A stretch of DNA of 64,000 bases, taken from the NCBI GenBank assembly GCA_916700875.1, contig CAKAKS010000032.1, forward strand, positions 18,653,629-18,717,628. Direction: 5' to 3'. The position numbers and the translations under genes are program-made. The notes below the pieces were generated by a model. The model did no database searches, had not been told where the DNA came from, and worked only from the letters and a program-made list of their open reading frames with translations. This document shows, one piece after another, positions 38,201 through 52,036 of this stretch. Positions within the stretch are counted from its first letter, which is position 1. The number at the start of each line of letters is the position of its first letter. The stretch is from Sebastes aleutianus. Lineage: Eukaryota; Chordata; Actinopteri; Perciformes; Sebastidae.

Positions 38201-38878
38201 GGATTTCTAAGGAAAGATTAGCCAAAGACATGGCATGATTTTGGCGGAAGTGTGGAATTGGAATTCAATCGCTGTATACCTACGTACAGATGTAGACTAG
38301 TAAGCCAGTGGGAGCCAGATCGATGGGAATCTAACAGCTTTAGCTCCCGTGCAGCTCAGGAGCATCCTCAGCAGGTTACGTCTTTGTCTCAACCTTGTCC
38401 ACACATTCCTCCACTTTCACTTTCTGCTCTGCAACCTGACCTAGACACGTTTTCCTCCACCTGGCATACTGCTTTGCTGATGTCCAACTTTTCAGCGGGT
38501 CGAAATGGCACTGAGCTGCAGCTAGCCTATAGACTGAGCACTGCTGTGCTGGATGAACACATGGAAAATGAGATCACTGACCTACAGCAAAGGTTAGACT
38601 TCAGTAAGCATGAGCAGTCAGATGATGGCTGCTGGAGCGGTTGGGGGTTTAATAAACTACTGCTGGCCATAAGCCTATTGTTTTACCTCTCTGCTCACTA
38701 CCTCATGTGGATATCCGTGCATGTGTGTGTGTGTGTGTGTGTTCGTATTGTGATGTGTCTGAAGCTGTGGCCCTCATTGTGGCTAGCTGTGTTAAGCTGA
38801 AATGCTATTATTGATTACACACAAAGGTTGAGATGGAAAAGCAACCGAGTAGGAATGGGCCCAGCTCTATATATGTGT
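35220..38878. other. intronic interval without genes
   Basis: No exon recognised. The longest open frame of the window (182 codons, GTG start at 38252) lies here; it ends in a GT microsatellite-coded stretch and is of the length expected once by chance. 37990-38130 (GATGAGCCCTCTTTGTGC, GGCTAATTGAAAAAGAAATG) is unique and could be conserved non-coding. Confidence 0.55.
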
Positions 38879-39000
<122 letters not shown>

Positions 39001-41996
39001 GAGCCACAGCTGTGCTGTCCGTCAGCTTCTGGATTATCCATTACGGGAAAAGGGGGTTGGGGACTTTGGCAGAGGGAAACACCAGTGTGAGGAAAGGAGA
39101 GGGTTTGAGAACGAGGTGGTGTAACAAAGCAATTGCACTGTAGTACTGGTACTTTACTGGAGTGTTTCCATTTTCTGTGTGAAATCAGACGAAATCATAC
39201 AGGTTCAACAGAAACTCCCTGCAGTCGAAACTCCTCCTCTTCCGGCAGCAGCAGCTCCACCTTCAGCCTACGAGCAGAGCTTTGCCTCGCTGCTCCACCG
39301 GTCCAACCTGGGAGCCTTGGAGCTGCAGTAAAGTGAGAGGTTTTTCTAAAGGGACTCTGGTGCTCGGAAACACTACCGCTTTTGTCCACAGGGACTCATG
39401 TAAGACATTATCGTGTGCTGTGTGGTCGTATTGGAGGCTTCGGTGCGAGTTGTGGGTCCAGAAAAGTGACATTCTCTCCTTAGTATGCAGATTATATGTG
39501 AATCACGCTCTCCATGCCCCATCCCCTCAAACACCTCACATGTGACAGAAAGTTGAAACTGAAAAAAAGTTGGGAAAAAAAACGGCCTCTGAAAAACAAG
39601 TGACATGAAGAAAAAAATCTGAAGATTGTCACTGAAAAACACATCAGAATACAGAAAACATAAAAATAAAATAATTTGTAATGCCTGTTTAGTATTTTTC
39701 AGTGGAACTTTTTTCAGTGCCAATGTTTCTTTAGTCAATGCCAAATTTTATTTGCGATGACAAAACTTACTGTCACTGTTCTAGCTTCACAGCTATAATA
39801 ACTTTTGCACTTTTTAAATATATATATATTTTACTTTTACCTTTTCCTATATTTTTCCTATATTTACTACTACACCAACTCGTACACTCATAACCCCGTC
39901 TTGCCCTCTTGCTCTTTCTGTCCTTGTCACATGTAATTATAGAGGCACACTTATTCTCTGTCTTCATGGGTGTGCATCTCCATGTGTATGCGTCTGCATG
40001 CGTAAAAACAATACCCACACAATTAAATAATAACCACTACGTGCACATGCATATTGCTAGGATATTCTCCTTCCACTCCGTCTTGCCTTTGCTTTGCAGA
40101 CACCTGTGGTTAGTCTCACACACAAACACACACCTGGTGTCTCCCACCTCTCCGCCAGTGTGAGTCTCTTTATGAGAGGCCTGCCTGGCGCCCAACTGTG
40201 AGGCCCTTTTAATTAGAGCCCTGCTGTTAAGCACAGGCCTCCTCCCGTGGTCTCATCCACTCCCCTCCACCTCCTCACACCGTTACACCCTCCGTCACAC
40301 ACTCGCCACCACTTTGCTCCCCTGCCTCTCCTTGTTCTTATGGCCTGGTTCATACATAGTATTCACACTTTAATTTCACTGTAACATGAGTTTTACAAGC
40401 CCTCATGTTTTTTTTTTCAACCCACCTGTGCATTTACTTATGTTTGTATATATCTTCTCTTTTGTTTTAATTTGTATAGAGAAGATAGAAAAGATTAGAA
40501 GAGTAAAGATAGTATTTATTTACTACAGATCATCCATGTGCTTCCCAGCTTAAGTTTGATTTTATTGATGAGAAATTTCAACCAGTTAAAAATAAAGAAA
40601 AGTTGTTTGCAGACAGTACAAAATTCCACACCAAAAAAAATAGAGAAAACCTTTAACTTAAATTTAACTTAAACCTAAATGAGAAAGAAAAAAGTATGAA
40701 TATGACTCTTAACATTTCAGGCTCTGTCAGGTATTTTTTGTGTATTTATTATTGATATTAGAAAGACTTTTTAAAGCCTAAACAAAAATGGTGGTATGAA
40801 TGAAATCAATTTGACTCTCTAGGAAAACATTTGAAAACTACACTTCTACACCTTCAGCTGGCACAGAAGAAAAATAATCTACATAGACTATTATGATTCA
40901 AATTAATAGGAATAATAACCATAGATATTTTTAGAATAGATTTTTCAACTCTTTGATGATGGTATCTATGATCATTATGACGGATCATGATATATCACTT
41001 TTAAAAAAAAATTTAAAAATAAATAAAAAAGGAGAAAAGAGGAAACAATTAAAAACAGAATTGTTTTCAAGGGGAAAACGCTGTTTTTTTAAAAGTGAAC
41101 TTTAACATATTTCCCATTGATTCCCAATGGAAAAATAAGATCCCTTTTTATATAGCCTATATGAGAAAATATATTTAAAGATAATGTGTAGTCTTATGCT
41201 GATATGGAGCCGTGAAAACATTAGGTTGGAGGGTTATTAGTGGTTGGTGATAAGAAAGAATAAGAATGAGGAAGAACACATGCGCTCACACCCTCAGCTG
41301 TGCAACTTGTGCACAAAGTATTCCTGGCACTCGAGCTGTTGCATCGCACTCGTAACCTTCATTCCTCCATTTCCTTTTTCAAACAAGGCCAAACCCTCTT
41401 GAAAAAAAACCCCCAGGTCTCTCACATTCATTGATTCTGCTGTACATCTGGCTGCTGGGATCAAAGAGCGTATTGTGTTGGGGGGCCTCCTCTCTAAGCT
41501 GCTTTCCTAAGGAACTTCAGGGCTAAGTTGATTAGAAACAATGGCAGGTGGGTTGATATTATGTCGAATCAGGAATTCTGAGCTAAAGTTGCCAAAAGCT
41601 GCTGCAGTGTGTGTGTCACCCGGTCCCTGGCAGGAGATGGGATTATATAACCACACAACATACACATGGCGCATGCTAACCTCGGCCAGAAATCCCACAG
41701 CTCTGTTACAGTTGTCATCCATTAAGCTACAGTTCCCAACAGTGCATATTATACTCTATATATTTGAAATTAGTCTGGAGGAAACACCGGCTGCATCTGT
41801 GACTGCTTGTCTTCAGCTTGATGTGGGAAGACAGGTTGTTTAGGACCGTGGGGAATGACGGATGGAGCGAGAGAGCAGGGTGGAGGAGGAGGAAGGCTGC
41901 AGCTGTTGTTGTGCGTAGTTTAGTGTTGGTCTGGTGGGGTTCGGCAGAAATCACAGCAGAGAGAGGCACAGCCCCTGTTGCCTTAATGAAAAGAAG

Positions 41997-42044
<48 letters not shown>
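41997..42044. repeat. (GATA)12 microsatellite
   Basis: Twelve uninterrupted GATA tetramers. Confidence 0.97.
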
Positions 42045-42269
42045 CAAATTTCATGAACATGGGAGCAACTATGTTCCAACTAAGGCCTTCCACGCATTAG
42101 GGTGCGCTATGGAGCTCGCTAAACACGCATGAACCAAATTGGTTGGGTGGTTTTTGCGTTGAGTGCGTGGCGCTGGAAATGACATATTGTCAATTTTGTA
42201 CCACTTCCTGCGTCCACTATGTAGCGCTATACAGAGCACACACTAATTCTACATCATGTTGGCTGTTTG

Positions 42270-42288
42270 ACAGACAGACAGACAGACC
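42270..42288. repeat. (CAGA)n short tandem repeat
   Basis: Four to five CAGA units. Confidence 0.85.
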
Positions 42289-44160
42289 TTTTCTGTGCCA
42301 CCGTCCTTTCCTTCTTCCACCTTCTGTAAAGCAAATGTCTGCATCTGTATCGACCCTTCCTCTTCCTCAGAGGAACAGCCAGCCAACTCCTGCTAGGGCC
42401 TTTTCCCTTCTGTTCACAGGGCGGGAGTTTTTATTATGATTGTTTTTAAAGATTTTTTTTTTTCCTCTCTCTGTCTGCCCAGGGTTGCAGATATTGCCAT
42501 AAGCAGAGAATAAAAAAGACGGGGAGGGGGGGGAGAAGAAGAAGAGCGAAAGTTATTTCGCTGAAGGACATTTGCAGAGGCAGCTTTTAACACCCTCGCC
42601 TCCTCCCCTCACTTCTCCCTTTTCTCCTCTTTAAATATTGAGAATCGTTGCAAATTCCTCTGGCCTCTTCCTTTTGATGCTGCTGGCCTCCCGACGGCTC
42701 GGCAACAGAAATGCACTTGGAAAGGGCTGAAAGTCTCAGTATAGCAACAGCAACAATTCCCCCCTTGCAGGACCTCCCTGCTCCCCCCTGCAGGCCCCAG
42801 TAAACGGGTCTGAGCTTTGCTGGTTCCCAAGCCGCACCTCTTCCCCGGCGCCCCGCGTTCTCCAGTCTGAAGGCCAAGCTTTCCCTCTGGGCCGGCTTTG
42901 GCTGCTCATTTTCACTCTAACAGAGGGTGGCTCTCCACAGGCCTGGCTTTTTAACCTACACCAACATGCATGAACACACAAACACACACCCCATGCATCT
43001 GAAACAGACTGTTAGAGTGACCCGGCTGACTCCTGTCACTTTATTCGTTACTTTTTCACCACTCTCCCGCCCCAAACATACTCATTCCTCCCTGATTGCT
43101 TTTTTTTTTCTTTTATTGCTCACATGGCTGCATTTTAGATGCTATTTAAGATTGTGCTAACTAGTAGGGTGCAGACGCCTGTGTTGTGGCTAGCTCAAGA
43201 ATAAAAAACCTGAGTTTAGATACAGAACAAGCTTTTCTTAAAAGGCTGCATTCCTGAGCCTGTGCCGTTATTGTTCTCGTTTCTCCAAAAGGAAAACAGT
43301 AAATAGCCGCTAAATAAAGCCGGAGCTGTTGCAGTCGCACTGCGTCTCTAGGCCAACAAACGGTCAAATCGCGGCTGGAGAGTTCTCCCCCCGTCGCTCT
43401 CATGTAAAACAGGAGAGGATCCTGAGTGGAAAGGGAGTGCAGCAGACTGAGATCATAGACGTGTTACTGCTTAACAGCCCACTTTATGGGATCGGCTCTC
43501 TTTGTGTTTTAATGAGGAGGCCATGGATGGGTGGAAAGACGAGGGGACGGAGAGAGAGAGGGAAGGTTGAGTCTGTCAGGGAGGATGAGAGATTAGAAAA
43601 GATTGAGAAAGAATAGAGGATGAGTGTTAGGAAGAAGTCGGAGAGAGGTTTAATGTCGCCTTCTCTCCTCAGGTCTAATTAGGAGTGAAAGAAGGGGCTG
43701 AGGGGTCCTCCTTAAAGTGCTGCTGTTAATTTCTCACGTCACAGTTTTACACTTCGTGATACACTCTTGTCTTCTCTTACCGCTTTTCTTTGTTTCATTT
43801 TATAGCCTCCAGAAATAAATCCACAGTTTCTCTCCAGGATATTTTAGTTGAACAGGACATTTTTTGCAACAAACTTGGACGTCAGTGTGTTTGTGTGTGT
43901 GTGTGTATGCCTCATTCCTCTCTATATTTACCTCCCTCTGAAAAGTGTTTTGAGCCCCCAGTGCAGTGCCACGAGATTGGCAGTTTGCTGTGTGCTGATA
44001 AAGTCGCGATCCGTGTGTGTGTGTTTAAGTGTGCCTGCTGGTGAAAGGGAGGAAGAAGCAAGGAGAAGGAGGCTGGACACCTCAGGAATGTTTTTTCGAT
44101 AACAAGTTCCCCCAGCACTCTAGAGCTCTATTGTACAATGTTGTGTGTTTTACTGCACTG

Positions 44161-44164
<4 letters not shown>

Positions 44165-44207
<43 letters not shown>
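44165..44207. repeat. (GT)n microsatellite
   Basis: About 21 uninterrupted GT units, 640 bp upstream of the pacrg last exon. Confidence 0.95.
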
Positions 44208-44209
<2 letters not shown>

Positions 44210-44822
44210 TGGGGGAGGGGAGGTTCTGCAGCTTTCTTGCTGTATTGTGATTGGCCCTGAGTGTATTATGCTCACTGAGTCTATTTTTTTCATTTACCAC
44301 TCATACAAACACCTGGAAAATGCAAAATAAAACACTACACAAGACTCTTTTCATTATTGGACATTTTGATACTGTTGAATTTGTTCTCCGTTTCAGATTT
44401 TGATTCTCTTACAAACACACACATTCCTACCTGTGGAACGGGACTCCAGGTCACCGCTCATGCCTCGTGCGCATCATTGTGCAGCATTGTGCAACAGCAG
44501 CGCCGCCTCTAACTCGCACGTCTTTTTCCGCCGCTCTCCTCTCTGCAGGCTTGCCTCATTAAACTTTCAGCTGAACAGTTGAAAAAACTCTGCCGCCGTT
44601 CCGGTCCCAACTGGCCGCGGCGTAAAAGAGGAGTAAATTAAATTCAGTCTGTCCAGTGGGTTTGAAGTCGGATGGAAGGATGGCATTTGCCCACTCTGTC
44701 TGTCTGCAGCAAAGCGTCGCGGCGTGGCCACAGGTGGTGCTTTGTGAGCCCTGACATCAAGCTCGCAGTCTGCGATGACCCCGACTGAGCTAAAATATCT
44801 TTGTTTTTCCCTCAAGCTGTGT

Positions 44823-44849
44823 CTGACTCTGTTTTCTCGTCCCTTATAG
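44823..44849 (+). promoter_or_regulatory. pacrg: splice acceptor of the pacrg last exon
   Basis: A run rich in C and T (CTGACTCTGTTTTCTCGTCC) leads into CTTATAG, giving a canonical polypyrimidine tract and AG at 44848-44849. Using this AG puts the following sequence in the conserved PACRG reading frame with the GTC valine codon split after its first base. The continuous open frame upstream of 44850 is intronic and does not match PACRG. Confidence 0.85.
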
Positions 44850-45007
44850 TCAACTCCGGAGATGGCATCGACTACAGCCAGCAGAGGAGGGAGAATGTTG
44901 GGGACCTGATCCAGGAGACTCTGGAGGTGTTGGAGCGCTACGGAGGGGAGAACGCCTTCATAAACATCAAGTACATGGTGCCCACCTACGAGTCCTGCAT
45001 CAGCTGA
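44850..45007 (+). CDS. pacrg: pacrg, last coding exon (C-terminal 52 residues, first one split)
   Basis: This is the final exon of parkin co-regulated gene. The protein is a small helical-repeat axonemal protein that sits at the inner junction between A and B microtubules of doublets in cilia and flagella. The exon opens with the last two bases of a split codon (phase 1), then reads NSGDGIDYSQQRRENVGD, a middle LIQETLEVLERYGGENAF and an end INIKYMVPTYESCIS before TGA at 45005-45007. From memory, human PACRG ends the same way, with only conservative changes and a slightly different terminus (ESCLLN). The acceptor AG is at 44848-44849 behind a pyrimidine-rich tract. The frame is intact with no stop. 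The preceding exon, which should end with residues like LNIFKNMN, was not found by eye in 1-44849, so the upstream exons probably lie outside the window. The identification is firm. Confidence 0.96.
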
Positions 45008-45091
45008 GGAGGGGGGCGTCCGCCTGACGTTGCACAGACTCTTGACGTTATCTGTTTGTCAGTCCTTCTTTATCTGCTCCCCAAACTCTAA

Positions 45092-45097
45092 ATTAAA
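45092..45097 (+). terminator. pacrg: candidate pacrg poly(A) signal (ATTAAA)
   Basis: ATTAAA, the commonest variant of the cleavage and polyadenylation signal, lies about 85 bases after the pacrg stop. A second ATTAAA occurs at 45238-45243. No canonical AATAAA is apparent in the first few hundred bases after the stop. Which one is used cannot be decided from sequence alone; the 3' UTR is probably short. Confidence 0.4.
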
Positions 45098-47395
45098 CAC
45101 TTATCTTATCCCTTCTTTATCCTAGCCCTCCCCCAATCTCAACGTCACTCCATGCATTCTCTATTTGTTTCTGCACCGATCTCTTAAGGCCCAGACACAT
45201 TTGCTCCACTTTCTTTAGCATATCCTTTTAAACTCCTATTAAATTCATTGCAAGTCATACGTTCTGTATCTGTGTATTTATCACTATCGCTTGTTAACCC
45301 CAATGCAAGCTTGACTGAACAAATTTGCCTCATCGAAACACACCCGTATGTTTAATACATTATCCATGTATTGTTCATTTTTTGTCTGGCTGTAGTGATT
45401 TATTTAGCTAGCTGATAAGGAATCCTTGATGCACAGCGACTTTCATTTCAAACAGCGATATGCATCAGATGAAAAAATGTGACGCTTTCAAAATGTGTGA
45501 AAACTTAGAATTGAAAATTCCTTTGATTTAAAAAGTGAAAGTGTTTTCTTTTGACTATCAAACGCTCACCCGCGCTTGATGCTCGACTGTTGACTGTAAA
45601 AAGTTGCTCCCTCACAGAGAACAGCAGCTGTTGCCAGCTTACATTTATGTCAGCTACAGTAGATTCCACCGCACGGTGACACGATTTCAAGGCGGAAAAA
45701 AAGTCAGGTCCACAGAAACTTCTCAAACTACTCCTGCTTTTGCTTTTTACAGCCGCTTTTCGAGCCTACGGGGTGTGAGCGCAACTCGAAAGACACCCTT
45801 TTGCCAGAGCTTCACTTAGATAATGTGTGATATTTTGGAATATAAATATTGAGTATTTTCCTGTGTTGCGAAGCTTTTAATTGAAAAGGTGCTAATGCAG
45901 CTTGAGAGGCACAAAAAAGGAGTTGGGTGAGATTCCAGTGATGTAGGCCTGTTTTTCCTGTCTCAATCCTGATGTACATTTGCACTGTGTTTTGTCCTGC
46001 TCTACAACTGCATCTATTTTGTTGTACCATTGTACCCATTCTGTCACAAACCCAGCTGGAGACGCAGCCTGTCTAAACATGCGTGGAAAGACGCATAGGA
46101 ATGACGACCGACAGCATTCCTGCAGATAACACAGTCTCACACACAGAGATTTGGTTACCATCCTTTGAACTCAAATACCCCCCAGTGATCTTAGTGAATG
46201 CTTTGTGTGCATGCGGGTTTATTTATGACTGTTTCTGCATGACAACATACATGTATTGTTTATCCAGACCAGCCAGTTTTTCAGTAGGCATCTTTAACCA
46301 ACTTTGATTCCCTCTCTCCCGCTATCCTCTCTACTGCATTAAAGTCGCAGTGGAAACTTCTTCCCTGACACAATGGAAGCTTAAGCAACCGTATTTCCTA
46401 CACACACACACAGAGACACACACTTGCACATATACATATATACAACCCTCCGACCCACAAGGGAAACATAGCGTAATTGATTTCTGACACTCACAAGGAC
46501 ACTTGCACCGTCTCTTATTGTAAGTCATGTCTCCAGCAAAAGCAACTTTACAGGCCTGCGGAGGAATCTATTCTCAACCAGAAGACAGGTTCATAATGCT
46601 CATATTTCAACCTCAGCACATCTTGAAAAGAGTGTTACTGAATAGCTGTTCCACACTGCTGAACCCGGGCCGCGCTGCACTCTGCCTGCTGCCTGATCTG
46701 TGCAGTGAAAGACGAAAAAGGGGAGTGCGGCGCGGTCCCCGTTCGACACAAAACACATAATTCACCTTAATAACTGCGGCTGCATAATAAAACAAATACA
46801 GCACCGTTGCAGAGCACATGAACTACTTTTAAAGAGGGGGTACAATTTCACCTCTGTTCTCGCCCGATGAGCCGATCGAAGTCTGAACAGCCTGCGGTTC
46901 TGTCGAAGTGTATCAGTGACGCCCCGCTGTCCTGCTTCACCTGTCCAATTTTACTGAGCCACAGGCTAGCAGCTGGCCAGCTAAAGGAGGGAGAGCTTAG
47001 AAATAGAGAGGACAACTAGAAAAAAAAAGACAAGAAACATGGTGAACATTTTTGTTAAGCTGTAATTGTTTTTCAGAACTCGCCAGAAATTGTACTCGCA
47101 GCTCTCCATCTGTTCGTCATAGTCTTTTGCTTCGAGCTAGCGCACAATGTCATACAAGCCATAATATACAGAAATTGCCTCGAATTCACTTCACTTCTTC
47201 GCACTTAAAGGGCCAGGCAGTCTGATTGCTTCGGCTCAATTAGGTCACATCACATGCGCTAATGGGCGTTAAATGCTAAATGGTGTCCGTTTCGACCTCC
47301 TCAGGAACCCGCTGAAGCTCATTAAGAAAGGTGACAGTCTGGAAAGGAACATCGGAGAATATGCTCTCCAATCGAGAGCTGCACACACACACACA

Positions 47396-47429
<34 letters not shown>

Positions 47430-48588
47430 AATGGCAAACAATACCAAACAACAACACCGAGCTGTAATTGCTCATGCAAGTAATAGAGTGAACTGTGAAA
47501 TGAACAGGAATGGAGGCTGCCAATGAGGTTATTTGGCCAATCAAAGGCATCAACGCATGACTGGTCCAGGCGTACAGGCCTGAAAGACCAAGCATGACAT
47601 TACTTGAATTTCTCCCTTATCTCGGACATGAATAAAAAAACAAATGTGGCGTAGAGCAGAAATTGTCCTGATCATCATATTCTAACCCTTTCGCCTTAGT
47701 CATAATGAGCAATTGATCATTTTGTGACTGCGGGTGCCCCAACATACACACGGAAATAAATTGCTTCCCATTCAGAGTATTTCCTCCAGTCATAGAGCAC
47801 AGGTTATAACATCATGCTCTACTTCCCAACAGCAGATAGTATCTGTCGCAGATAAAGCCACATTATTATTTTCAGTTGAGAGGATTTCCGAGGTTTTTTT
47901 CTTTTTATTCCTTGTCTATTGTGAAAGATCTGCCTGATGGCAGGAGCAGACGATGGTATTGATCTAACATGTTATTCAGCCATTTTGCGACATCTTTGTC
48001 TGTTTGCCTTTTGTTAATTTCTCCTCAGCCCAGATAAGTGCTGAAGAGATTGAATAAAAACATGCGTCAGCTCTGAAGTCAAGGTAAAGAACTTGCTGAG
48101 CATGTTTCCTCTGTGTGTGTATTCCAACAGAGTGCTCCAGGGATGACGTATTTTTGTAGGCCGACCAGGAAGTTAGCATCACACTGGTTTCCTCGACAAA
48201 AAGCCAATGGAATTTTTCTATTGGGTTTTGGATTATTGCAGAAAATAATCTCTGTGGCAAACAAACGTTTATGATACTTACACGTTTTGTTCCGTAAAAT
48301 AATCTCCACAAATGAACACCACTTCTATGATTTTTGATGTGTGAATACAATCACCGGAAGTAAAAAGCTAACGTTAGGCTATAAACAAACTACACCACGG
48401 TCGCATGAGTGTGAGTATACACAACAATGCTGTAAAGGCGGACGAGTTGGCGTTATGATGTTTAGTAGTCTCATTTAGCCACTTGTTAGCAACGCCTTTT
48501 TTAAGACACGTAAAAGCTTCAAAATTCATGAGTGGAATATTTACTGATGTATTATATACTGTATTGTAGAACAAAACATTAAAACCTC
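45098..48588. other. intergenic interval without genes
   Basis: Contains the rest of the possible pacrg 3' UTR. No further exon was recognised. 46640-47010 is GC-richer (CGGGCCGCGCTGCACTCTGC) and may be a degraded repeat. The (CA)n run at 47382 is listed separately. Confidence 0.55.
47382..47427. repeat. (CA)n microsatellite, one interruption
   Basis: CACACACACACAGACACAC followed by about 13 more CA units. Confidence 0.93.
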
Positions 48589-49045
48589 TTAAAGGAACAG
48601 TGTGTAGGATCTGGTGGTATCTAGCGGTGAGGTTGCAGATTACAACTTCTCCCGTGTGCCAAACGCGTATGGCCCTCTCTTGAGCCAGTTGTTGTAAGAG
48701 TAGAGTGCTTATAGTGTGTGTGTACGTGGGAAGTGAGTAGTGAAGCAAGAGAGAGAGAGAGAGCGGTGGCGACGGGAGCGGGTAACGTTATCGACTCTGG
48801 TCCAAGCAGGAAACGTTAAGTTTTGTTTGCCTGTTCTGGGCTACTGTTGAAACATGACAATGCAAAAATGGCATACTCCGTGAAGAGGACCTGCTCCCTA
48901 TGTAGATATTAACGGCTCATTCTAAGGTAACAAAAACACAACGATTCTTATTGTCAGGTGATTATACACTAAAGAAAACATAGTTATTAATATTATATTC
49001 CATTTCTGCCAATAGATTCCCCTAAATGTTAAACTGTACCTTTAA
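48589..49045 (+). mobile_element. TTAA-bounded MITE (TTAAAGGAACAGTGTGTAGG)
   Basis: Starts CTTAAAGGAACAGTGTGTAG and ends AACTGTACCTTTAAG, so the ends are inverted (CTTAAAGGWACAGT). Inside are GTGGTATCTAGCGGTGAGG, TGTCAGGTGATTATACAC and TATTCCATTTCTGCCAATAG, blocks I recall from a very common percomorph MITE. TTAA occurs exactly at both edges (48589-48592 and 49042-49045), compatible with a TTAA-targeting (piggyBac-like) origin, though the ends themselves could also supply it. Confidence 0.78.
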
Positions 49046-52036
49046 GCTTGTGTTAACCACAGACCTTATTTCAGACATCTAACTAAAAACCCATTCAATA
49101 AACCCATTGACTCCAAGATGAGGGAACCATAAATGCTAAAATGCTAACTCATTTCTTTATATCATTTCTCTTCATTTTAGGACTCATTCCTGCACCACTC
49201 TATTGCTTTGTAGTATAACACTCACTGCAAGCTGGATTTGGGTAAAACACATTACGTACCACATGATCAATGTGCTGTCAAAGTGGTTCACTCAGGGTCT
49301 TTCGACCCCAACATTAACTACGGAGTGTGTAGCGTTCCTGCACACCTGCCTTCGCCCTTACAAGGGTGAAATGGCGTTCTCTAATCCACGACCTGGCTTA
49401 ATCCTCACTCTCCACTGCAACTGGACTCCGGGGGTCAACTCTAGACGATGTGGGGCCCGTGGGCACTCACTCAGCTCCGGGGTTATTATTAGCCCGGCTA
49501 GCTCAGCCCCTCACAACAGCTGCCACTGCCCCGCAGCCAGCAATAACTCCCACTGAGGAACACATGCAAGCCATTTCACTGATGGAAACACTAAGCATTA
49601 CACCGACACGGGACGATTTATACACTATTCATACAGCCTCACAGATCAGCGCAGTCGACTACGCAGACAAATGTTTACATGTGTGTCTGGCTCGCGCCCC
49701 ACCAGCTACTCCAGCCATCAGGTTGAGCCGTTATCTCGGAACGAACATTGACTTTCTGAAAGCTGGCACCACGGAGCTCAAGTTTGTCCTTGCGCATCTC
49801 CGTCTCACCGCATCACAGTGGTGGCAGGCCAACAAAGGCTTTTGTATTGCAGTGAGCCGCACAACAAAAGCTACACAAACAACGCCGATAGCGTTCTGTT
49901 GACGGAGGGGAAAAAAGAGATTGAGGAAAGTACAGAAAGGGCTAAGACTGAGGAGGGAGGAAAAAGACAATTATGGAAAAGGAAAGACAGCGTGGAAATG
50001 TTTGCGGCATGAGTGTGTGTGTGTGTTTGAGAGAGTAAACATGTTGAATAAAGAGGAAGACAGGGAGATGCATTGCGCCCGAGACGGACCGGCAGTCCAA
50101 GATGGATCCAGCGCAGAGAGAAATGAGGGGAAGGAGAGACTGTGTGGGCCGCGTCGAGATGGATGGATGGAGGGAAGTGGGATGTTGTGTCACCTGGTAG
50201 AGAGAGCTGTCGAGCTCTGGCCAGACCTGAGATTTAGGAGCAGTCAGCTGCAGAGAGAGGAATAAGAGACCAAAGAAGAAGAGGAGGTGGTGGTGGTGAG
50301 GAGGGGGGGGTTCTGTTTTTCCTCACAAGTGACAACTGGCACTTAACGATATCATCACGCTCCCTTATCTGAACAAACACGCCGAATGTACGACATCTCC
50401 CCGTGTTGAAAATCAAATAATTCATCCATGTGGGTCACACTTAACGTGATCAAAGTATGGTTGCATGTTGTAACGCGTATAGTGGAGGATTTATTAAGCA
50501 TTCAGCAAGTCTTCATCTGTCTTCCCCTTTATCACTTCCTTCCCTCTTTTTCCTCTCGTCCCTTCTGCTGAGCTGTCTCTCTTATTCCAACGTTATAGTC
50601 TCAAAAGGCACATAGTTAGGACCAGCAATGAGAGGGATGGTGCCGTGCAACAGAAATAAATGCCCCCCCGGGAATGATCCGTCTTGTTCACGTCTGCCCG
50701 GCGAGAGTCCGCGCTCATCCGGGGAGCTACTGAGCATGTGCGAGACAGGACAGCACAATGGAGATGTATCTATCTGCCTCTCCATATGCCAGGTGTCTGA
50801 TTCGCAGGCTTAATTCAAGAGTGCGGGAATAATGTAAACACTGTGAAAGAGGAGCTCATGTTCTGTTTTCCTTGTGAAGCCCTCTGTAAAGTTCCCCTTA
50901 AATATTAATAAAATCCTGATTTACTGTTAAGATTTGTGAGCGATTCTCTTATCTGTGCTTATGTTTAGATCCCAGAGACGACCACACCGCAGGATCAATC
51001 CTTCTCTGAACAGATGTGATCAATGAGGATTCTCCCCCTCTCTCCGTCACTCTCCTTCACCCATTTTCTCTGCTCTTCCTCCTCTTCTTCCTCTCCTACA
51101 GGTCTTATCGCTCACAAACACTCATTTCTTTCCCTGCTACGGGCTGGCAGGCGCGCACAAACAGGCGAACGAGCAAGTAAACAAATACAGGCATCTTCAG
51201 CGGGAGCAGGAATGGATCCACACTGTTAACAATTGGCGGGGACAGATGTAGCATCGGCTGGACTTCTTTAAGCCGTATTGACACCGGCGTGTTCTCCACA
51301 AGGAGCAGAATGAGGAAGGAGGAGTGGGAGAACCTTGTTTACCCTCAGCCTGTTTAAGTGCCCCTTACTGTAAAATTGTAAAGTGTGATTTTATGTGTCA
51401 TTTCCTCCTGTTGATTGATGATTAGCAGGTTTGAGGTGGGACTTTGGAGGTGATGTTTTCCCGTCAGAGCCTTCGACCACAAGTGGCTCCAGCTGTCACC
51501 CACCTCCTTCCCCTATCCCTCTCCACCCCCACCGTGTCTGGGCACCAACAGGCATTTCCATCACCAGAATGCCAAACCACTGGAGCATCTAGACTACAAC
51601 ACCCAAGGTGACCTTTAACAAAATAGAGAACGGTGAATAGCTGTGGCGGTGAGGTTAGAATGGGTTATTTGGAAACGCAGGAATATTGCGGCTTCAGATT
51701 GAATTGTGATAGATTTCTCCTCACGCCGCTCCACATTGTGGCACTCCTCCAGGTGACACTTCCTCATGTAGTCAGCGTGTGAATAGTATACACTCTTTCT
51801 CATGCGTAGTCTAATTTGTGAGGGATAAAAAGAAGAAAACAAGCCTCACTTAACCTCCTGAACCCTGTAATCCAGTCAGCAGGTAGGTGTGATGATGGAT
51901 CGAGGTCTCCCTACCCCCCCAAACCGGCCCTTCATTCACTCACAGCCGTAATGGAACCCACTGCAATGTGGATGTTTTTGGTCCTGGAGAACCAGTTCTA
52001 CCCACATCAACACTGAGATTACATCCACGCTTGGCC
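49046..52036. other. intergenic interval with one unexplained open frame
   Basis: 49200-49900 is GC-richer and holds a 150-codon frame (49450-49902, GTG-type start, residues such as SAVDYADKCLHVCLARAPP and LTASQWWQANKGFC) that I cannot match to a family. Its length alone is not significant. A purine tract follows at 49900-50290 including GAGGAGGTGGTGGTG. No recognised exon elsewhere. Confidence 0.45.

Larger units (their letters stand above)
39001..44822. other. intronic interval before the pacrg last exon
   Basis: No exon recognised. 40380-41180 is markedly AT-rich with poly-A/T runs. (GATA)n at 41997, (CAGA)n at 42270 and (GT)n at 44165 are listed separately. 42540-42860 is GC-richer with Ts and Cs in blocks. 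No recognised transposon. Confidence 0.55.

Noticed and set aside
38252..38800. 182-codon open frame, the longest in the window, with a hydrophobic segment
   Set aside because: It starts at GTG, ends in a GT-microsatellite-coded VCVCVCV stretch and shows no known motif. With about 6000 frames in 64 kb, one of this length is expected by chance.
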